Below the pieces are notes generated by a model. That model made no database searches, was not told where the DNA came from, and saw nothing but the letters and a program-made list of their open reading frames with translations. Both the position numbers and the translations under genes were made by a program. This document shows positions 41,775-52,316 of a DNA stretch of 64,000 nt, one piece after another. Origin of the DNA: a virus; the IMG/VR virus record IMGVR_UViG_3300033143_002183, positions 1 to 64,000 of that record. The stretch is one strand, 5' to 3'. Numbering within the stretch: the stretch's first letter is position 1; every line of letters starts with the position of its first letter.

Positions 41775-43298
41775 TTAATAACGAGCTGCTGAGTAAACTA
41801 CAGCTAAACGCTCAGAGCGTAAGATCATAGTACCGTAGTACCACTTAATGCTGTAGAAACCAGTTTCACCATATGGATCACTTGCGTAAGACTCAGTAGA
41901 ACCAGGCTTAGCATGCTTGATCTTAAACTTAACAGATTTACCGTCAGTTTGGAAACCAATAGTAGTAAATGAACCTTCACCAACAACTAACATTGGGAAT
42001 ACATCGTAATTACCACTTGTTGCAACATAACCTGCGTTAGTACCTTCAGCTGCACCAGCGCCTTCCCACTTCATCATCTCAGGAACAACAACGATACGGA
42101 ATTGATCAACAGAACCGATCTCACCAGTAACAGTGTTAGTGCCTGCAGCGTACTGATGTACCGGTACGAATGCTGGCTCACTATGGAAATCAGTCATACG
42201 ACGAATCGAAGGAATCATTTCAGAACCAATATACATAATACGAGCTGCATCGATAGTACGAGTATCAATCATGCGAGTACCAGTAATTACTTTGGTCTTC
42301 TTAGGTGTACGGTTATTATCAAGATCGATAGATAAACGAACGAAGTCTTCATAAGTAACTTCAGTGATACCAGAAGCAGTTACGCCTGTGATTTCAGAGA
42401 TGTTGGTTGCAGCACCTGCGAAGCGAACTACGCCTGCACCTTGAAGTAAATCAATTTGTAATGCATCTTCAGTGATCTCATTCGCGCCCATTACAGACTC
42501 ACGGATGATATGACCTTCTAATTCAGCATCTGAATCGAAATCGATAGCTTCTTGAGTGTATTCATCGAAGAAACCCATCTTAGTGATAGTACCTTCAATT
42601 TGTACACGAGTGAAACCAACACGGTTAACACGACCACCATTCTCAGATAAAGCCGGAAGCTTACCAGAAATAGTACCGATGTCTTTGCTTGAACCATAGA
42701 TGTTACCAAGATCTTGCTTAACACGACCAGCTGAAATCAATAAAGCTGAAGTAGCTTCTGCAGGAGCAAAACGATAACCTAAGTCATACGCTAAACCATC
42801 TGTAGTATTAGCAATATCAGTGAAACGTAAATCTTCAGTTGCACCAACGATAGTCTGTTCAAGACCGCCAACGATTGCTAAGGCTTCAACCCATGCATTA
42901 ATCTTAGTTTGAACATCAGTTACTGCAGCAGCAGGAGTAGAACCAGTACCAGCGAATACAATTTCTCCGCCTGTGCCAGCTTCAACTGCGCCATCATTAT
43001 CAATACCAGGGCCAGAAACTACGATAGTAATATTCTGTTCACCATCAGCAGCAGTATTACCTGAAGCATCAATACCTTGGTCATTGACGTTACGGTCATC
43101 GAGCAATGGTAAGTAATGGTATTGCTTAATGGTTTTACCCATGTTCTTCGGCATAGCAATTACATCTGCTAATTGACCGAAATATGTTTCTTTCTTGGCT
43201 TCAATCAACGCTTTCTTGTTGAAATAGTCCGTACGTAGTTGACCACCACCGATATCTGAATCTGTACCGCCGGCTGGATCATTATAATTAATTGGCAT
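41775..43298 (-). CDS. major capsid protein (N4 gp56-like)
   Basis: 507 aa, HK97-fold type as judged by order and features: N-arm (TDYFNKKALIEAKKETYFGQL), long helix, a P-domain with conserved VLTRGRV-like parts, and a C-terminal SIKWYYGTMILRSERLAV. An inserted domain of about 100 residues (ITIVVSGPGIDNDGAVEAG to TKINAWVEAL) makes it longer than N4 gp56. It is flanked by scaffold and gp55-like genes, and a terminator-like hairpin follows. Confidence 0.82.
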   Translation of the reverse strand: MPINYNDPAGGTDSDIGGGQLRTDYFNKKALIEAKKETYFGQLADVIAMPKNMGKTIKQYHYLPLLDDRNVNDQGIDASGNTAADGEQNITIVVSGPGIDNDGAVEAGTGGEIVFAGTGSTPAAAVTDVQTKINAWVEALAIVGGLEQTIVGATEDLRFTDIANTTDGLAYDLGYRFAPAEATSALLISAGRVKQDLGNIYGSSKDIGTISGKLPALSENGGRVNRVGFTRVQIEGTITKMGFFDEYTQEAIDFDSDAELEGHIIRESVMGANEITEDALQIDLLQGAGVVRFAGAATNISEITGVTASGITEVTYEDFVRLSIDLDNNRTPKKTKVITGTRMIDTRTIDAARIMYIGSEMIPSIRRMTDFHSEPAFVPVHQYAAGTNTVTGEIGSVDQFRIVVVPEMMKWEGAGAAEGTNAGYVATSGNYDVFPMLVVGEGSFTTIGFQTDGKSVKFKIKHAKPGSTESYASDPYGETGFYSIKWYYGTMILRSERLAVVYSAARY

Positions 43299-43341
43299 AA
43301 TTTATTACCTCACTGTTTATATATTGTTAGCATTATTGCTA

Positions 43342-44553
43342 TTAAAATAAACCGTCAGTACCCATTTTTTCAAAGTCTTCATCTGACATACTTAATGGAT
43401 CAAAGTCTGATTTAGCCTTCTTATTTTTAGTTACTGTTAGTTTAGTGGAACTTGCTGCTTTTTTACGCTTCTTTACTTTTGGATCAACAGGTTTAGCTGG
43501 CTTTTCACCTGAAGGATTCTGTTCCAATTGCTGAGCGTCTTCAAATCCGCCTGCTTCATGAATTGCATCACCTACATGTTTATATGCATCGATATCAGAC
43601 ATACCTTCGAGATTGCCTAATACACGTTCACGATTCATTACCTGGGTAATTTTATCGTAAATCCCTGTAGCCACATGATCATTAATGGTCTTGATAACTT
43701 CAGGGTTATTAACTAAAATCTGTTTACTCTTCGCGTCCCACTTGTTGCTAACAATATCAATAGTTTGTTCAAAAGAATCTGTGTCTCGTATATCATCGAG
43801 TATTCCATCCAAGTTAACTTCATTATCGCTTACAGTGTAAGTATCTTTCGTTTCGTATCCATGCTCTTGTTCTAAATCTAACTCAAGTGGGTTAGTACCG
43901 CTGTCCTTGAGTAATTTCGTTATTGCAGAAGGATCTTTCTTTTGAAGATCGATTAGATAGCTAAGGCTTTCCTCGTTCAACAAATCGTTGTTCTCTAACA
44001 TCTTAATAAACTTTAGATTGGGCTTAATTGCAGCCATCTTTTTATTATAGTTAGCACCCATCTGCATGAGTTTTCTTATATCTTCTACAGAGTCAATCTG
44101 CATGTCCTTGCCATTTGCACGGAAAGGAGCCGTTATTTCTTTAACAAAGTCTTCAGCGCTATTAATCGCTGGTTCATCTTTGTCATCTTTATCTTTATCT
44201 TTGTCTTTGTCTTCGTCTGAAGCTTCATCGTCCTCAGAGCCGCCTTCACCATCTTCCGGCTTATCGCCTACAGCTGGCTTGTCGTCTTCTTCGTCTGAAT
44301 CTGCATCTGGATCAGCATCATCGTCTGCATCAGCTTCGTCGCTATCATCTGATGTTGCATCATCAGCATCTGTAGATTCGTCATTTGCATCATCTTCTGT
44401 ATTTAAGTCATCATCTTCCTGATTTTCATCAGGAGCGTCAGAACCCGCGTCCTCAGACGCAGATTCATCAAACATTGCAGCTATATCAGTATCTGATAAT
44501 TTTGCGAAGTCTTCATCGGATAATTCCAATGGATCAATAGTACCCTCACTCAT
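43342..44553 (-). CDS. scaffold protein, highly acidic (N4 gp57-like)
   Basis: 403 aa. Residues about 30-140 are an Asp/Glu/Ser run with almost no hydrophobics; the middle is helical; the C-terminus is basic then acidic. Almost the same motif occurs at both ends: DPLELSDEDFAKL at residue 7 and DPLSMSDEDFEKM at 385. Place between portal and capsid genes fits the scaffold that guides shell assembly. Confidence 0.75.
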   Translation of the reverse strand: MSEGTIDPLELSDEDFAKLSDTDIAAMFDESASEDAGSDAPDENQEDDDLNTEDDANDESTDADDATSDDSDEADADDDADPDADSDEEDDKPAVGDKPEDGEGGSEDDEASDEDKDKDKDKDDKDEPAINSAEDFVKEITAPFRANGKDMQIDSVEDIRKLMQMGANYNKKMAAIKPNLKFIKMLENNDLLNEESLSYLIDLQKKDPSAITKLLKDSGTNPLELDLEQEHGYETKDTYTVSDNEVNLDGILDDIRDTDSFEQTIDIVSNKWDAKSKQILVNNPEVIKTINDHVATGIYDKITQVMNRERVLGNLEGMSDIDAYKHVGDAIHEAGGFEDAQQLEQNPSGEKPAKPVDPKVKKRKKAASSTKLTVTKNKKAKSDFDPLSMSDEDFEKMGTDGLF

Positions 44554-44900
44554 TATTCAGCAAGCCCTTCAACACGCATTAACTCAAGTTCTGCCTCGCT
44601 AGATGCAACTGCACCTTCAGCGGCTCGCCCTTGTTGTACAACAGCGTAGAAGTATTGGCGTAAACGACCAATAGCTAAAATATCTTTGTGCATCTCACTC
44701 TGATTATGCTCATCTGCCAATGCAGGAGAAGCTAATGCACCTACTAATCGAACTGCTTCATCTTCAAAGTAACCTTTTTCGATAATTTCTTTGAAGTCCT
44801 TGTTATCCACTAACCGATAAAATACTTTCATGCGGTCAATAGTAGCTTGGGCAGCTTCAATAGTTAATTCAATTTCTTGTACGTCATTTTCATTATTCAT
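44553..44900 (-). CDS. N4 gp58-like small head protein, 115 aa
   Basis: Acidic helical protein (VQEIELTIEAAQATIDRMKVF, FYAVVQQGRAAEGAVAS) between the portal and scaffold genes, the place of gp58 in N4. It shares one base with the scaffold gene (ATG overlap). Possibly a head assembly factor; function inferred from location only. Confidence 0.65.
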   Translation of the reverse strand: MNNENDVQEIELTIEAAQATIDRMKVFYRLVDNKDFKEIIEKGYFEDEAVRLVGALASPALADEHNQSEMHKDILAIGRLRQYFYAVVQQGRAAEGAVASSEAELELMRVEGLAE

Positions 44901-44953
44901 TTCGTGTGTCCTCTTAAAGAGATATAGTTTTAAAGTGTAGCTACTTTGGCCTA

Positions 44954-47122
44954 TTAGACCTTAGTAACTGGTTGTGTGTCTGTATCAGGGTCTAGTATAC
45001 TATCAAATGCTTTTAAATCCAAGTCCGAACCGCGTTTATGGTTCAATTTGTCCATTTCAAAGGCTTTATCTGCTCCAGATTCCTTTTCTAGGAAGGATTG
45101 GTCACCTAAATCAGCTTTAGTATTTAAGTCACGGGTCTTAGCTTGCTTAAGAGCTATGTCCGCTTCATTCTCTCGAGCCTTGAAGTTTTCATTCATAACC
45201 TGTGCTTCTAATAGTGAAATTTCTAACTCAGCCTTCTTAACTGCCATTGGATCTGGTTGTGGTACATAAGCTTCAATACGTTTAGCCAAATCAGGCATCT
45301 TACGTAGATTAGCAATGTCACTTAAGATCATCTTAGATAGTTCCGGGTCACCTTGTGGACCCATAGTTTGTAGCATAAAGGCCAATTCTTTGGCTTTTTC
45401 ATTATCTGATTCAGCTGTAGATATAGTTAATGTAAGATCTAACCGGCCCTGTAAGTCATCTCGGCGTACAACTACGAAATCATCATTAGTTATACGGACT
45501 ACTTCTTCATCATCCAGGAACTCGGCATTCATAGAAATAATCTTACGACCTATTTCCTTGATTCCCTGTGCTAAACGGCGAAGTATACCTAGTTCTCGCT
45601 TAGACGTAGCATCTAATGCACTACGTATCCCTGTAGCTGTATCACCCAGGGCTTGTCCTGATATACCACCATGGAAAGCTTTAACACCTGTTAGACTTTC
45701 AGCATCTGCATTAGTTGCATTTAAGATATACTCAGCACTACGAGGAATCTCAGGGTACTGGTGCATATGGAATGCAGACTTAGGATCAATACCCGGGTTA
45801 TATTCATAATCTTGGCCACGCTCATACTTACGACGATTTACTACATCAAGTGCGCCTTTCATCGTGGCAATCTGACCATTAGCACTCCGACCCATAGTAT
45901 CTAACATACCACGAGTTACAGCACCTACAATCTTTTGGTTTTCTTCTAATAGTTCACCATCTGGCTCACCATAGATTTCTTTACGTACCGGTAAGTAATG
46001 GGCAGCAACAAATGGTACCTTCTGATCTGGGAATGGATTCTCTTCCATTTGGATCATTACATCACCAACCCAGGTTGCAACGATAGCTTGTAAATTGCCA
46101 TCGCCTTCTACATCCCTGTACCCCCAATATTCCTTTACACCAAACCGTTTACGGGCTTTATCACTAAAGTTAAAGTTCTCATCTTGCTTACTTTTACCAG
46201 TTACATCTGGATCCAATAGTGTAGATGCCCCTTCTACATTAATCTTATCTAAGTTTTTAAACTTACCTGTGGCTTTGAGCTCAGAGAGAGATGATTCATA
46301 ACTATAAATCACAAATTGAGCTTTATCTAAATCCCCCTGGCATGAAGGGTCGATAATTAAATTCTTATAATCACATATTTCAACTGTAGGCTCATTTTGC
46401 AATGTAACCATATTAGTCTCTTCTTTCTGGCCCGTACGAACGCGTTCGACAGCACCACCTAGTTTCATACCCTCACGATGCAATTCCTGGTCCGCCGGCG
46501 TTAGCTTATCAAACTCGCTAGGATTCTCTGTCATAAGTTGATGATTTTCTTGGAATTTTTGTACAACACTCATACTTTCAGTTAATCGGTATTCATACAC
46601 CGGTACTGTTTCAGTAATTTCTTCTTCATTAAAGGCCCAACCAATACGACAAATGACAGTACCTTCGTCAACTGCAGCACGTATATACTCATCAATGAAG
46701 TTAATCTTCTTAATTTTATGGTTAAACTGGCTATTTAGAACCAACCCATTCTGCTTAGCAGAGGTACGATCCTCAAATGTGACCGGAGCTGTATTAAATA
46801 AGTCATCAGTACTTAAGAAAGGTTCACTTAGGGCAGCATAGCGCCATTCAGCTTGTTTACGTATGACCTTTGGTACATAAGATGATCTACCTACACGTTT
46901 CTTAATACGAGCAGCACCAGTAACATTTAAGTTCTCGAGCCAACGCTGTACTTTAAGTACGTGGGTATCATGGGCTGGCTTAGCATCTTCTAAATCTTGT
47001 TTTAAATCACGAACTGTAGGTTCTTTCTCCCAATCTTGAAAAGGAGTAGTATCAGCCACATCTACGACATTTTCTTCAAAAATGCGTAAATCTTCTTTAT
47101 CTTTTGGATCTAATAAACTCAT
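44954..47122 (-). CDS. portal protein (N4 gp59-like)
   Basis: 722 aa, near the N4 portal (about 760 aa). Features: a conserved WLENLNVTGAARIKKRVGRS, WRYAALSEPFLST, the wing (YKNLIIDPSCQGDLDKAQF), the clip and crown, and a C-terminal coiled coil rich in Lys, Glu and Ala. It forms the dodecameric channel for DNA packaging. It is first in a head gene run preceded by a strong sigma70-like promoter at 47304-47333. Confidence 0.87.
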   Translation of the reverse strand: MSLLDPKDKEDLRIFEENVVDVADTTPFQDWEKEPTVRDLKQDLEDAKPAHDTHVLKVQRWLENLNVTGAARIKKRVGRSSYVPKVIRKQAEWRYAALSEPFLSTDDLFNTAPVTFEDRTSAKQNGLVLNSQFNHKIKKINFIDEYIRAAVDEGTVICRIGWAFNEEEITETVPVYEYRLTESMSVVQKFQENHQLMTENPSEFDKLTPADQELHREGMKLGGAVERVRTGQKEETNMVTLQNEPTVEICDYKNLIIDPSCQGDLDKAQFVIYSYESSLSELKATGKFKNLDKINVEGASTLLDPDVTGKSKQDENFNFSDKARKRFGVKEYWGYRDVEGDGNLQAIVATWVGDVMIQMEENPFPDQKVPFVAAHYLPVRKEIYGEPDGELLEENQKIVGAVTRGMLDTMGRSANGQIATMKGALDVVNRRKYERGQDYEYNPGIDPKSAFHMHQYPEIPRSAEYILNATNADAESLTGVKAFHGGISGQALGDTATGIRSALDATSKRELGILRRLAQGIKEIGRKIISMNAEFLDDEEVVRITNDDFVVVRRDDLQGRLDLTLTISTAESDNEKAKELAFMLQTMGPQGDPELSKMILSDIANLRKMPDLAKRIEAYVPQPDPMAVKKAELEISLLEAQVMNENFKARENEADIALKQAKTRDLNTKADLGDQSFLEKESGADKAFEMDKLNHKRGSDLDLKAFDSILDPDTDTQPVTKV

Positions 47123-47321
47123 ATATTACCTTATTTCCTAATCTTTTATGGAATTTACAGTGTCTCCCAAATATATGGGGACTACCTGTGCTAAAAACTC
47201 TATGACCCTTTAATACGGTATCATAGAGCTCGAAAAACATTCTATATAGTTCTTTGGGCGTAGGCCCTATTGGAAAAGCAACTAAGTACCCTCCAATAGA
47301 ACGATTATACGCGTATTTCAT
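47097..47321 (-). CDS. doubtful small basic protein, 74 aa
   Basis: The ATG at 47321 (MKYAYNRSIGG) opens a frame to 47097 that overlaps the portal start by 26 bases. The product is basic and rich in Tyr and Phe. The start lies inside a strong late promoter, so only transcripts from upstream could encode it, and the ribosome site is weak. It may be spurious. Confidence 0.35.
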   Translation of the reverse strand: MKYAYNRSIGGYLVAFPIGPTPKELYRMFFELYDTVLKGHRVFSTGSPHIFGRHCKFHKRLGNKVIYEFIRSKR

Positions 47322-47333
47322 AGTATTAGTCAA
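47304..47333 (-). promoter_or_regulatory. sigma70-like late promoter before the portal operon
   Basis: On the minus strand TTGACT (47328-47333), an 18-base spacer and TATAAT (47304-47309) match the host sigma70 consensus closely. Transcription would begin near 47297 and read into the portal, scaffold and capsid genes. N4 late genes are read by host polymerase, so such a promoter is expected. Confidence 0.68.
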
Positions 47334-47344
47334 TAATATACCTA

Positions 47345-47641
47345 CTACTGTGCTTTATGTGTAGACTTGATTATACCTAATAGAGTGGCATTACGCGCAC
47401 TCTTTAGTTTAGAACGACGTTGTAACTTAATGAACGCCTTACACTTAGCTCTACGAATAGCTTCATTCTTTGGATCTGCTATTACAGGAGCCAAACAACC
47501 CCACTCATTATCTAATACCTTAAGATTAGCCGGTATTACTAACGGCTCAGGATAAGGTAATGGATTCGTTACGTAAGTAGTCCCACACCCACTAAGAAAA
47601 ATAGTTAGGGTCAATAGGAGCGCTTTGAGTTTTAATTTCAT
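47345..47641 (-). CDS. Rz1-like outer-membrane lipoprotein (o-spanin)
   Basis: Start chosen at 47641, giving a lipoprotein signal (MKLKLKALLLTLTIFLSGC) with lipobox LSGC. It is followed by a Pro-rich stretch (NPLPYPEPLVIP) typical of o-spanins. The coding region overlaps the 3' end of the Rz gene by 50 bases in another frame, the standard arrangement of spanin pairs. It fuses inner and outer membranes at lysis. Confidence 0.82.
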   Translation of the reverse strand: MKLKLKALLLTLTIFLSGCGTTYVTNPLPYPEPLVIPANLKVLDNEWGCLAPVIADPKNEAIRRAKCKAFIKLQRRSKLKSARNATLLGIIKSTHKAQ

Positions 47642-47828
47642 TGTTGAGTCCTTTGTTAATTTCTTTAATGGCCTGCGCTTGCACCTTCCGGTTTTCAACC
47701 TCCAGTGCCAGCTTGTCCTTAGCTCGTCCAGCAACTTGTACTTGGAACATAGCGTATACGACAGCCAGGGCAAAACCCAGGGCAACCATGCCCCAAGTCT
47801 TTATTGTACTAAGTCCTGGAATACCCAT
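47592..47828 (-). CDS. Rz-like inner-membrane spanin
   Basis: One N-terminal transmembrane helix (WGMVALGFALAVVYAMF) followed by a coiled coil (RAKDKLALEVENRKVQAQAI), which is the i-spanin layout. It is coupled to the upstream holin gene by a TAATG overlap and shares its 3' end with Rz1. Confidence 0.8.
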   Translation of the reverse strand: MGIPGLSTIKTWGMVALGFALAVVYAMFQVQVAGRAKDKLALEVENRKVQAQAIKEINKGLNNEIKTQSAPIDPNYFS

Positions 47829-48040
47829 TACTTATCACCTAACGATTTATTAGTAATAGCACGTAGTAATACATTACCTACAACCAATACAAATGATGTA
47901 ATGCCATAAGCTTCGGCCCCTAATACTGGCTGTAGCAACGATATAGATGCTTCCGCAGCAATTAGTGCTCCTACAATGGTATTGAACCACATAGTTTTTG
48001 ACTTAGGTGATCCTTTTATTGTGTCTTTTATATTAATCAT
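47828..48040 (-). CDS. holin candidate, 70 aa
   Basis: Two hydrophobic helices (about residues 18-36 and 46-62), basic N-terminus and a short polar tail; the size fits a class II holin. It lies just before Rz/Rz1 in the lysis cluster and has an AAGGAAAT site. It would form the membrane hole that starts lysis; assignment by position and topology. Confidence 0.68.
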   Translation of the reverse strand: MINIKDTIKGSPKSKTMWFNTIVGALIAAEASISLLQPVLGAEAYGITSFVLVVGNVLLRAITNKSLGDK

Positions 48041-48075
48041 ATTATTTCCTTTTTAAATTATTAATTGAAAGTAAA

Positions 48076-51000
48076 CTAAAGAGCAACCACTTCAGCATCG
48101 GTAAAGCTCCCTTTGTGGACAGTGAAGTTGTTGATGCCGCCGGTTTGCTGTGATATTCCGTTTAGGTGTCCTATGTCAAATTCTGAGGATAAAACTGCAT
48201 CATCTGTATTTGAGTCCCCTGTGGCTTTAACGTCATTTATCCACCCATCCATCCCTAGCGCTGAATCCATCCTGAACTTTATAGTGTAAGTTGTTCCAGC
48301 TACGTGGGTGAGGCTTGGAGCTATTGAAGTGGTTGTCCCTGACACTGTTTTTCTTATAAAAAGTGATGCTCCTGCATAAATATCTAGCCAATTACTAGCG
48401 TCCGTGTATGAACCCATCAGAGCTGCATTTGTCTGCCCCTCCGCAGTAGGTGTCCAATCAAAACTAAACACACAATCATTAACAGGGATATAATCTGTAG
48501 GGTACGAGAGCTCATCCTTATTACGGGTTACAGCAGAGCCTTCTACAATTATTTCAGAGGTGGAGAAAGCCCCTTCTTCTAGTTGGTTTAGGATGAAGTA
48601 AACAACAGAGCCAGAAGTTGCGCCGAGCAGAGCTTGTTAGCGTGTGATTTACTGAGTGCTCACCACCGCCAACCCCTAATAATGTCTGTCCTGTTCCAGT
48701 TCCGCGTATAAAACCCTTCCATGAGTGAGCGTTAGTGTTTCCAACCGCACCACCTAAAACATAAAGCGCATCAACCGCGCCAGATGTATTATCTATTTTC
48801 AACACTAAATTATCAGTGCATACACCATCAAGACCCGCGCTGGCTAACTCAGCAGAATCAGTAACAACACCATACAAAGAAGCCCCATCTCCTCCTGATG
48901 CTGTAACCCCTGTAACACCGGCTGAATTAAACGCTGCTAGAGTACCCATAGCCACAGCCCCACTATCAGGATTAGCATTATAGTTAGTACATTTATTTGT
49001 TCTTGCCACTTCACCAAAATACCCAATAGGATTATACTTGCAGCTATCCTGCTTAAACTATAATCATACCAATCTGTTGTTGCGAAGTTGGTTAGTAGGC
49101 AAGTTGAATCAGGTAATTGTTGTATCAATAAATTATCAATTTTTCCTACAAATCCAGAGGCATGCCAGGCTAGTAACCCACCGACATTATCAGCGGAACC
49201 TGCTATAACCATTATACTATGTGTGCCTACTGTATTAATAGCAGGAGCAGGGACTGCACCACCTCTTAATTTTGCGTTGACAGCTCCACTGGTATATTCT
49301 GTGATATCAAATGTAATTAAATAAGGGTCACCAGTAACAATAGGAATTGTTAAAGTTGTGACAGACTGGTTTACAATCCATAACCATGCTGCTGCTGCGG
49401 TTGCATTTACTTCCCCATCAGATATAGTTACTCCAGAGCCTTTACTCCAAATAGTATCAGTGTCAAAATTAGAATTTACAAATCTATTCTCACTTATAGA
49501 AGCACCATTTGGTAATTCTCTGATTACAATATCATCAAAATAGAATTCTGAACCAATATCGCCAGTAGCATTAAAAAGTGCTAAATTAACACCAGTAAGA
49601 GCTGTTCCAGTAATACTAAATTCTTCCCACGTATCAAAGGCATCTGGGGTAACAGTAAAAATGTCACCACCAATATCAATTCTTACGAAAGCATTTGATC
49701 CAGTAGGTCTATAAACCTTACCTGAAACTTGATATGGTCTACCTACTGTTAGAATATTAGAGGCTAATTTACCTTCATAACCTGATGCTGCTATTCTTAT
49801 AATTTTTAAACTTCCTCCACCAAAAGCATCCCATACACCTGCCGCCGATTGGCTACCATAAGTAACCCAACCATCAATATCAGTATTAAATGTACCATTG
49901 ATTTCTACCTTTGGGCCTATTATTCCGGCTCCATGAGGTAACTGATAATCTTCCGAACCAGAATCAAAAACGTAATTTGTTACAACATCTTCTGCGCCTG
50001 ATTGGTCGGTGAATTTTGTTGAGAGGATTTGACCATTGAAAAACTGAGAGGGTGCTGTACCAATACCAATGCAGCCAATCGTATTTATGACAACATCGTT
50101 GACTGTTGTACTACCTAATGATGCCTTAGTGTCACCATCTAATTTTAGTCCAATAGTTGAACCTGAACGATAAGCTATAACTTTATGTACCTTGCCATCC
50201 CTATGTGCTTCTGAATGAGCCCATTGTACGGTATCAGTTATCGTAGTTCTAAACACCAAGTAGCCAGATGGATTATTCGCCTGTAAAAAATTCTCATTAG
50301 TTGCGGCAATTGTATCTCCAAATAATGCTTCATCAATACCGGTGCTGGTACTAGAAAACTCAACCTCAACCTCAAAATCCCCAGTAAAAGTAATCGGTGT
50401 ATCAAGTGTGCCATATTCAGTACCAGTAAAATTTAAAACCTTACGAGTATCTTCTAATGATATACCTTCTGCTTCAGTAACAACATTATCAGTTACAGTA
50501 TTACCATTGGCTGTCATGAAGCATTTAACACCGTCTACGTTTGAGCCGTGGGATAGGGATTTCCAAGAAATACCACTGTATGATGATGTATCAGAAAACC
50601 CTGCTTGCACCCATAGAATTGAACTTGCAGTAGTTGTTGCTATGAACGTTAAAACGTAATCACCATTAGCAGATAAAGAAACGCTTTGAATTGTTGCGCC
50701 TCCACCATTAACAACGTTCCTTGCATACATTATAGGTGTACCACCAGTGGCAGAATCTCTAGTAACTCTAATTACATAAGGATGCCCAACTATAGTATCA
50801 ATATTAATATAAGCTCTTGTTTGCGATACCCCATCACCTGTCATGGTAAAGCTGTAATCGCCAATATTTGAAATGGTGGAGTTATTGGCAACAGGAGAAT
50901 AATACTCACCTTTAGCTAAATCATTACTACCAACCCCAACACCTGTGCTTACATACCCGTCAGGGATTGTGGGGTCACTTGCGCCATTCTTTATTTGAAT

Positions 51001-51624
51001 CATCCCTTTCATAACCGTAATAGAACTGCCGTCTGTCGGCAATAAAATATCTAAGGTTAGACTCGTTGTCCCTGAATTTGAAAGTCTTGAAGCTGTCCAT
51101 CTTTTAAAAGTATTAGAGTCATCAATAGTTATTGATGTGTTAGTTCCAATTCCACCATCAAAAGCTCTAAGTTCAATATCGTTATAAGTAGTTTTGCCAT
51201 AAATACTAACAACAAAATTTTGCGCCCCTAGGCCAGCACCTGCTGCGTATACTCGCGCATTTGCCGCATCAGCAGTAAGAGTGTAAGTATCATCCCCATT
51301 ATCTACAATCGAAGCATTTACAGTTGACCATGTAGTTACATCTTCAGAATCAGCTAATAAATTCTCAACTCTACGCTGCCCTTGAAACCTCACCTCACCA
51401 CTTAATACATTGCGAATAACACCTTCATGGTCTTCAACGGTTGCAGTTGTAGCACGCGCAAATGTACCTTGATCACCAGTAATACCTAATAAAGATGACT
51501 TAGCTAACTTAAATGGGAGAGCAGGAGCCTTACCATAAACATTATTACCAGAATCACCATAAGAATTATTCTCATATACTGTACCCTGGCTACGTAAACC
51601 ATTTAATCCATAAACATTATTCAT
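48076..51624 (-). pseudogene. tail fibre with LamG-like end, broken by two compensating frameshifts
   Basis: Three reading-frame segments add up to one fibre of about 1180 residues. The first (start 51624) runs in frame to about 49050, where the protein sense moves to another frame (NPIGYFGEVARTNKC). At about 48615 it returns to the first frame (ATSGSVVYFILNQLEEG) and continues to 48076. The shifts are opposite in sign and cancel. The N-terminus looks like a phage attachment part, the middle has several beta-sandwich modules, and the end is a LamG-like lectin module (FSFDWTPTAEGQTN). Either sequencing errors, a decayed gene, or frameshift-controlled variation. Confidence 0.72.
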
Positions 51625-51635
51625 ATGATTACCTA

Positions 51636-51944
51636 TTAATCTTGAATGGCTTTAACTAAAACGGTTACAGTACCTGATCCTGCATAAGTATCAATATCTG
51701 CACTCATAAAATCTACACCCATACCATTTAGAAAGAATAGTTGACCTTCCGCAATAATATCCCGGGTAACCATATTATTTAGCCCATCATTAGATAAGCC
51801 TCCATTAATGGAAATGGTAAGTGCAGTAACTGTACCTTCAATATGTACATCTACAGTGTAGCGCTTTGCGTTATCACAAGCTTGTCCCTTGCCTGTAGCA
51901 GTTGCACTCTTATCGACAAGTAATCTATTTAATTGGTGACTCAT
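51636..51944 (-). CDS. small structural protein, 102 aa
   Basis: Beta-rich protein (YTVDVHIEGTVTALTISINGG, GSGTVTVLVKAIQD). It lies between lysis genes and the large fibre gene, so it is probably a fibre-associated or decoration protein. GAGGAA precedes the start. Confidence 0.62.
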   Translation of the reverse strand: MSHQLNRLLVDKSATATGKGQACDNAKRYTVDVHIEGTVTALTISINGGLSNDGLNNMVTRDIIAEGQLFFLNGMGVDFMSADIDTYAGSGTVTVLVKAIQD

Positions 51945-52001
51945 GGTTGTTCCTCTTTATTTAATATCTAGTTGTTTAAGAAAATACTTTTAAATATAAG
52001 T

Positions 52002-52316
52002 TTACCCTAACACACCAGGTACTCTTAAATATAAGTTTACTATAGCTGAGATAGCAACACCGGCTGTAGAAATCCCTGCAACCCAAGCCAATACTTTCGT
52101 CTCAAAGACTCTTAGTGCTGATGTATTATCACTCATTTTAACCACATACTCTTCTAACGTATCATAAATACGGTCAAAGTGTACTTTATCTTCTTTCTTA
52201 TGGTCTTCAAATTCTTTATTTGATACCTTTTGTAATGTTTGTATCTTTGCCAGCTCTACCAGGAGCGTGGTCATATCATTTTGGGCCATTGTTGTACACT
52301 CTACTTTTTTAGTCAT
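52002..52316 (-). CDS. small membrane protein with coiled coil, 104 aa (XhlA-like layout)
   Basis: A charged coiled coil (residues about 15-70) is followed by one C-terminal transmembrane helix (VLAWVAGISTAGVAISAIVNL), the layout of XhlA-type lysis accessory proteins. It begins in the last eight bases of the amidase gene, with AGGAA upstream. It probably assists lysis; inferred from context. Confidence 0.6.
   Translation of the reverse strand: MTKKVECTTMAQNDMTTLLVELAKIQTLQKVSNKEFEDHKKEDKVHFDRIYDTLEEYVVKMSDNTSALRVFETKVLAWVAGISTAGVAISAIVNLYLRVPGVLG

Noticed and set aside
43900-44500. Acidic scaffold region as a sequencing artefact or repeat array
   Set aside because: The Asp/Glu-rich run is in frame, uses varied codons and is normal for phage scaffolds.
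45315-45809. 164-aa plus-strand frame
   Set aside because: Antisense to the portal gene, no ribosome site, composition of a shadow.
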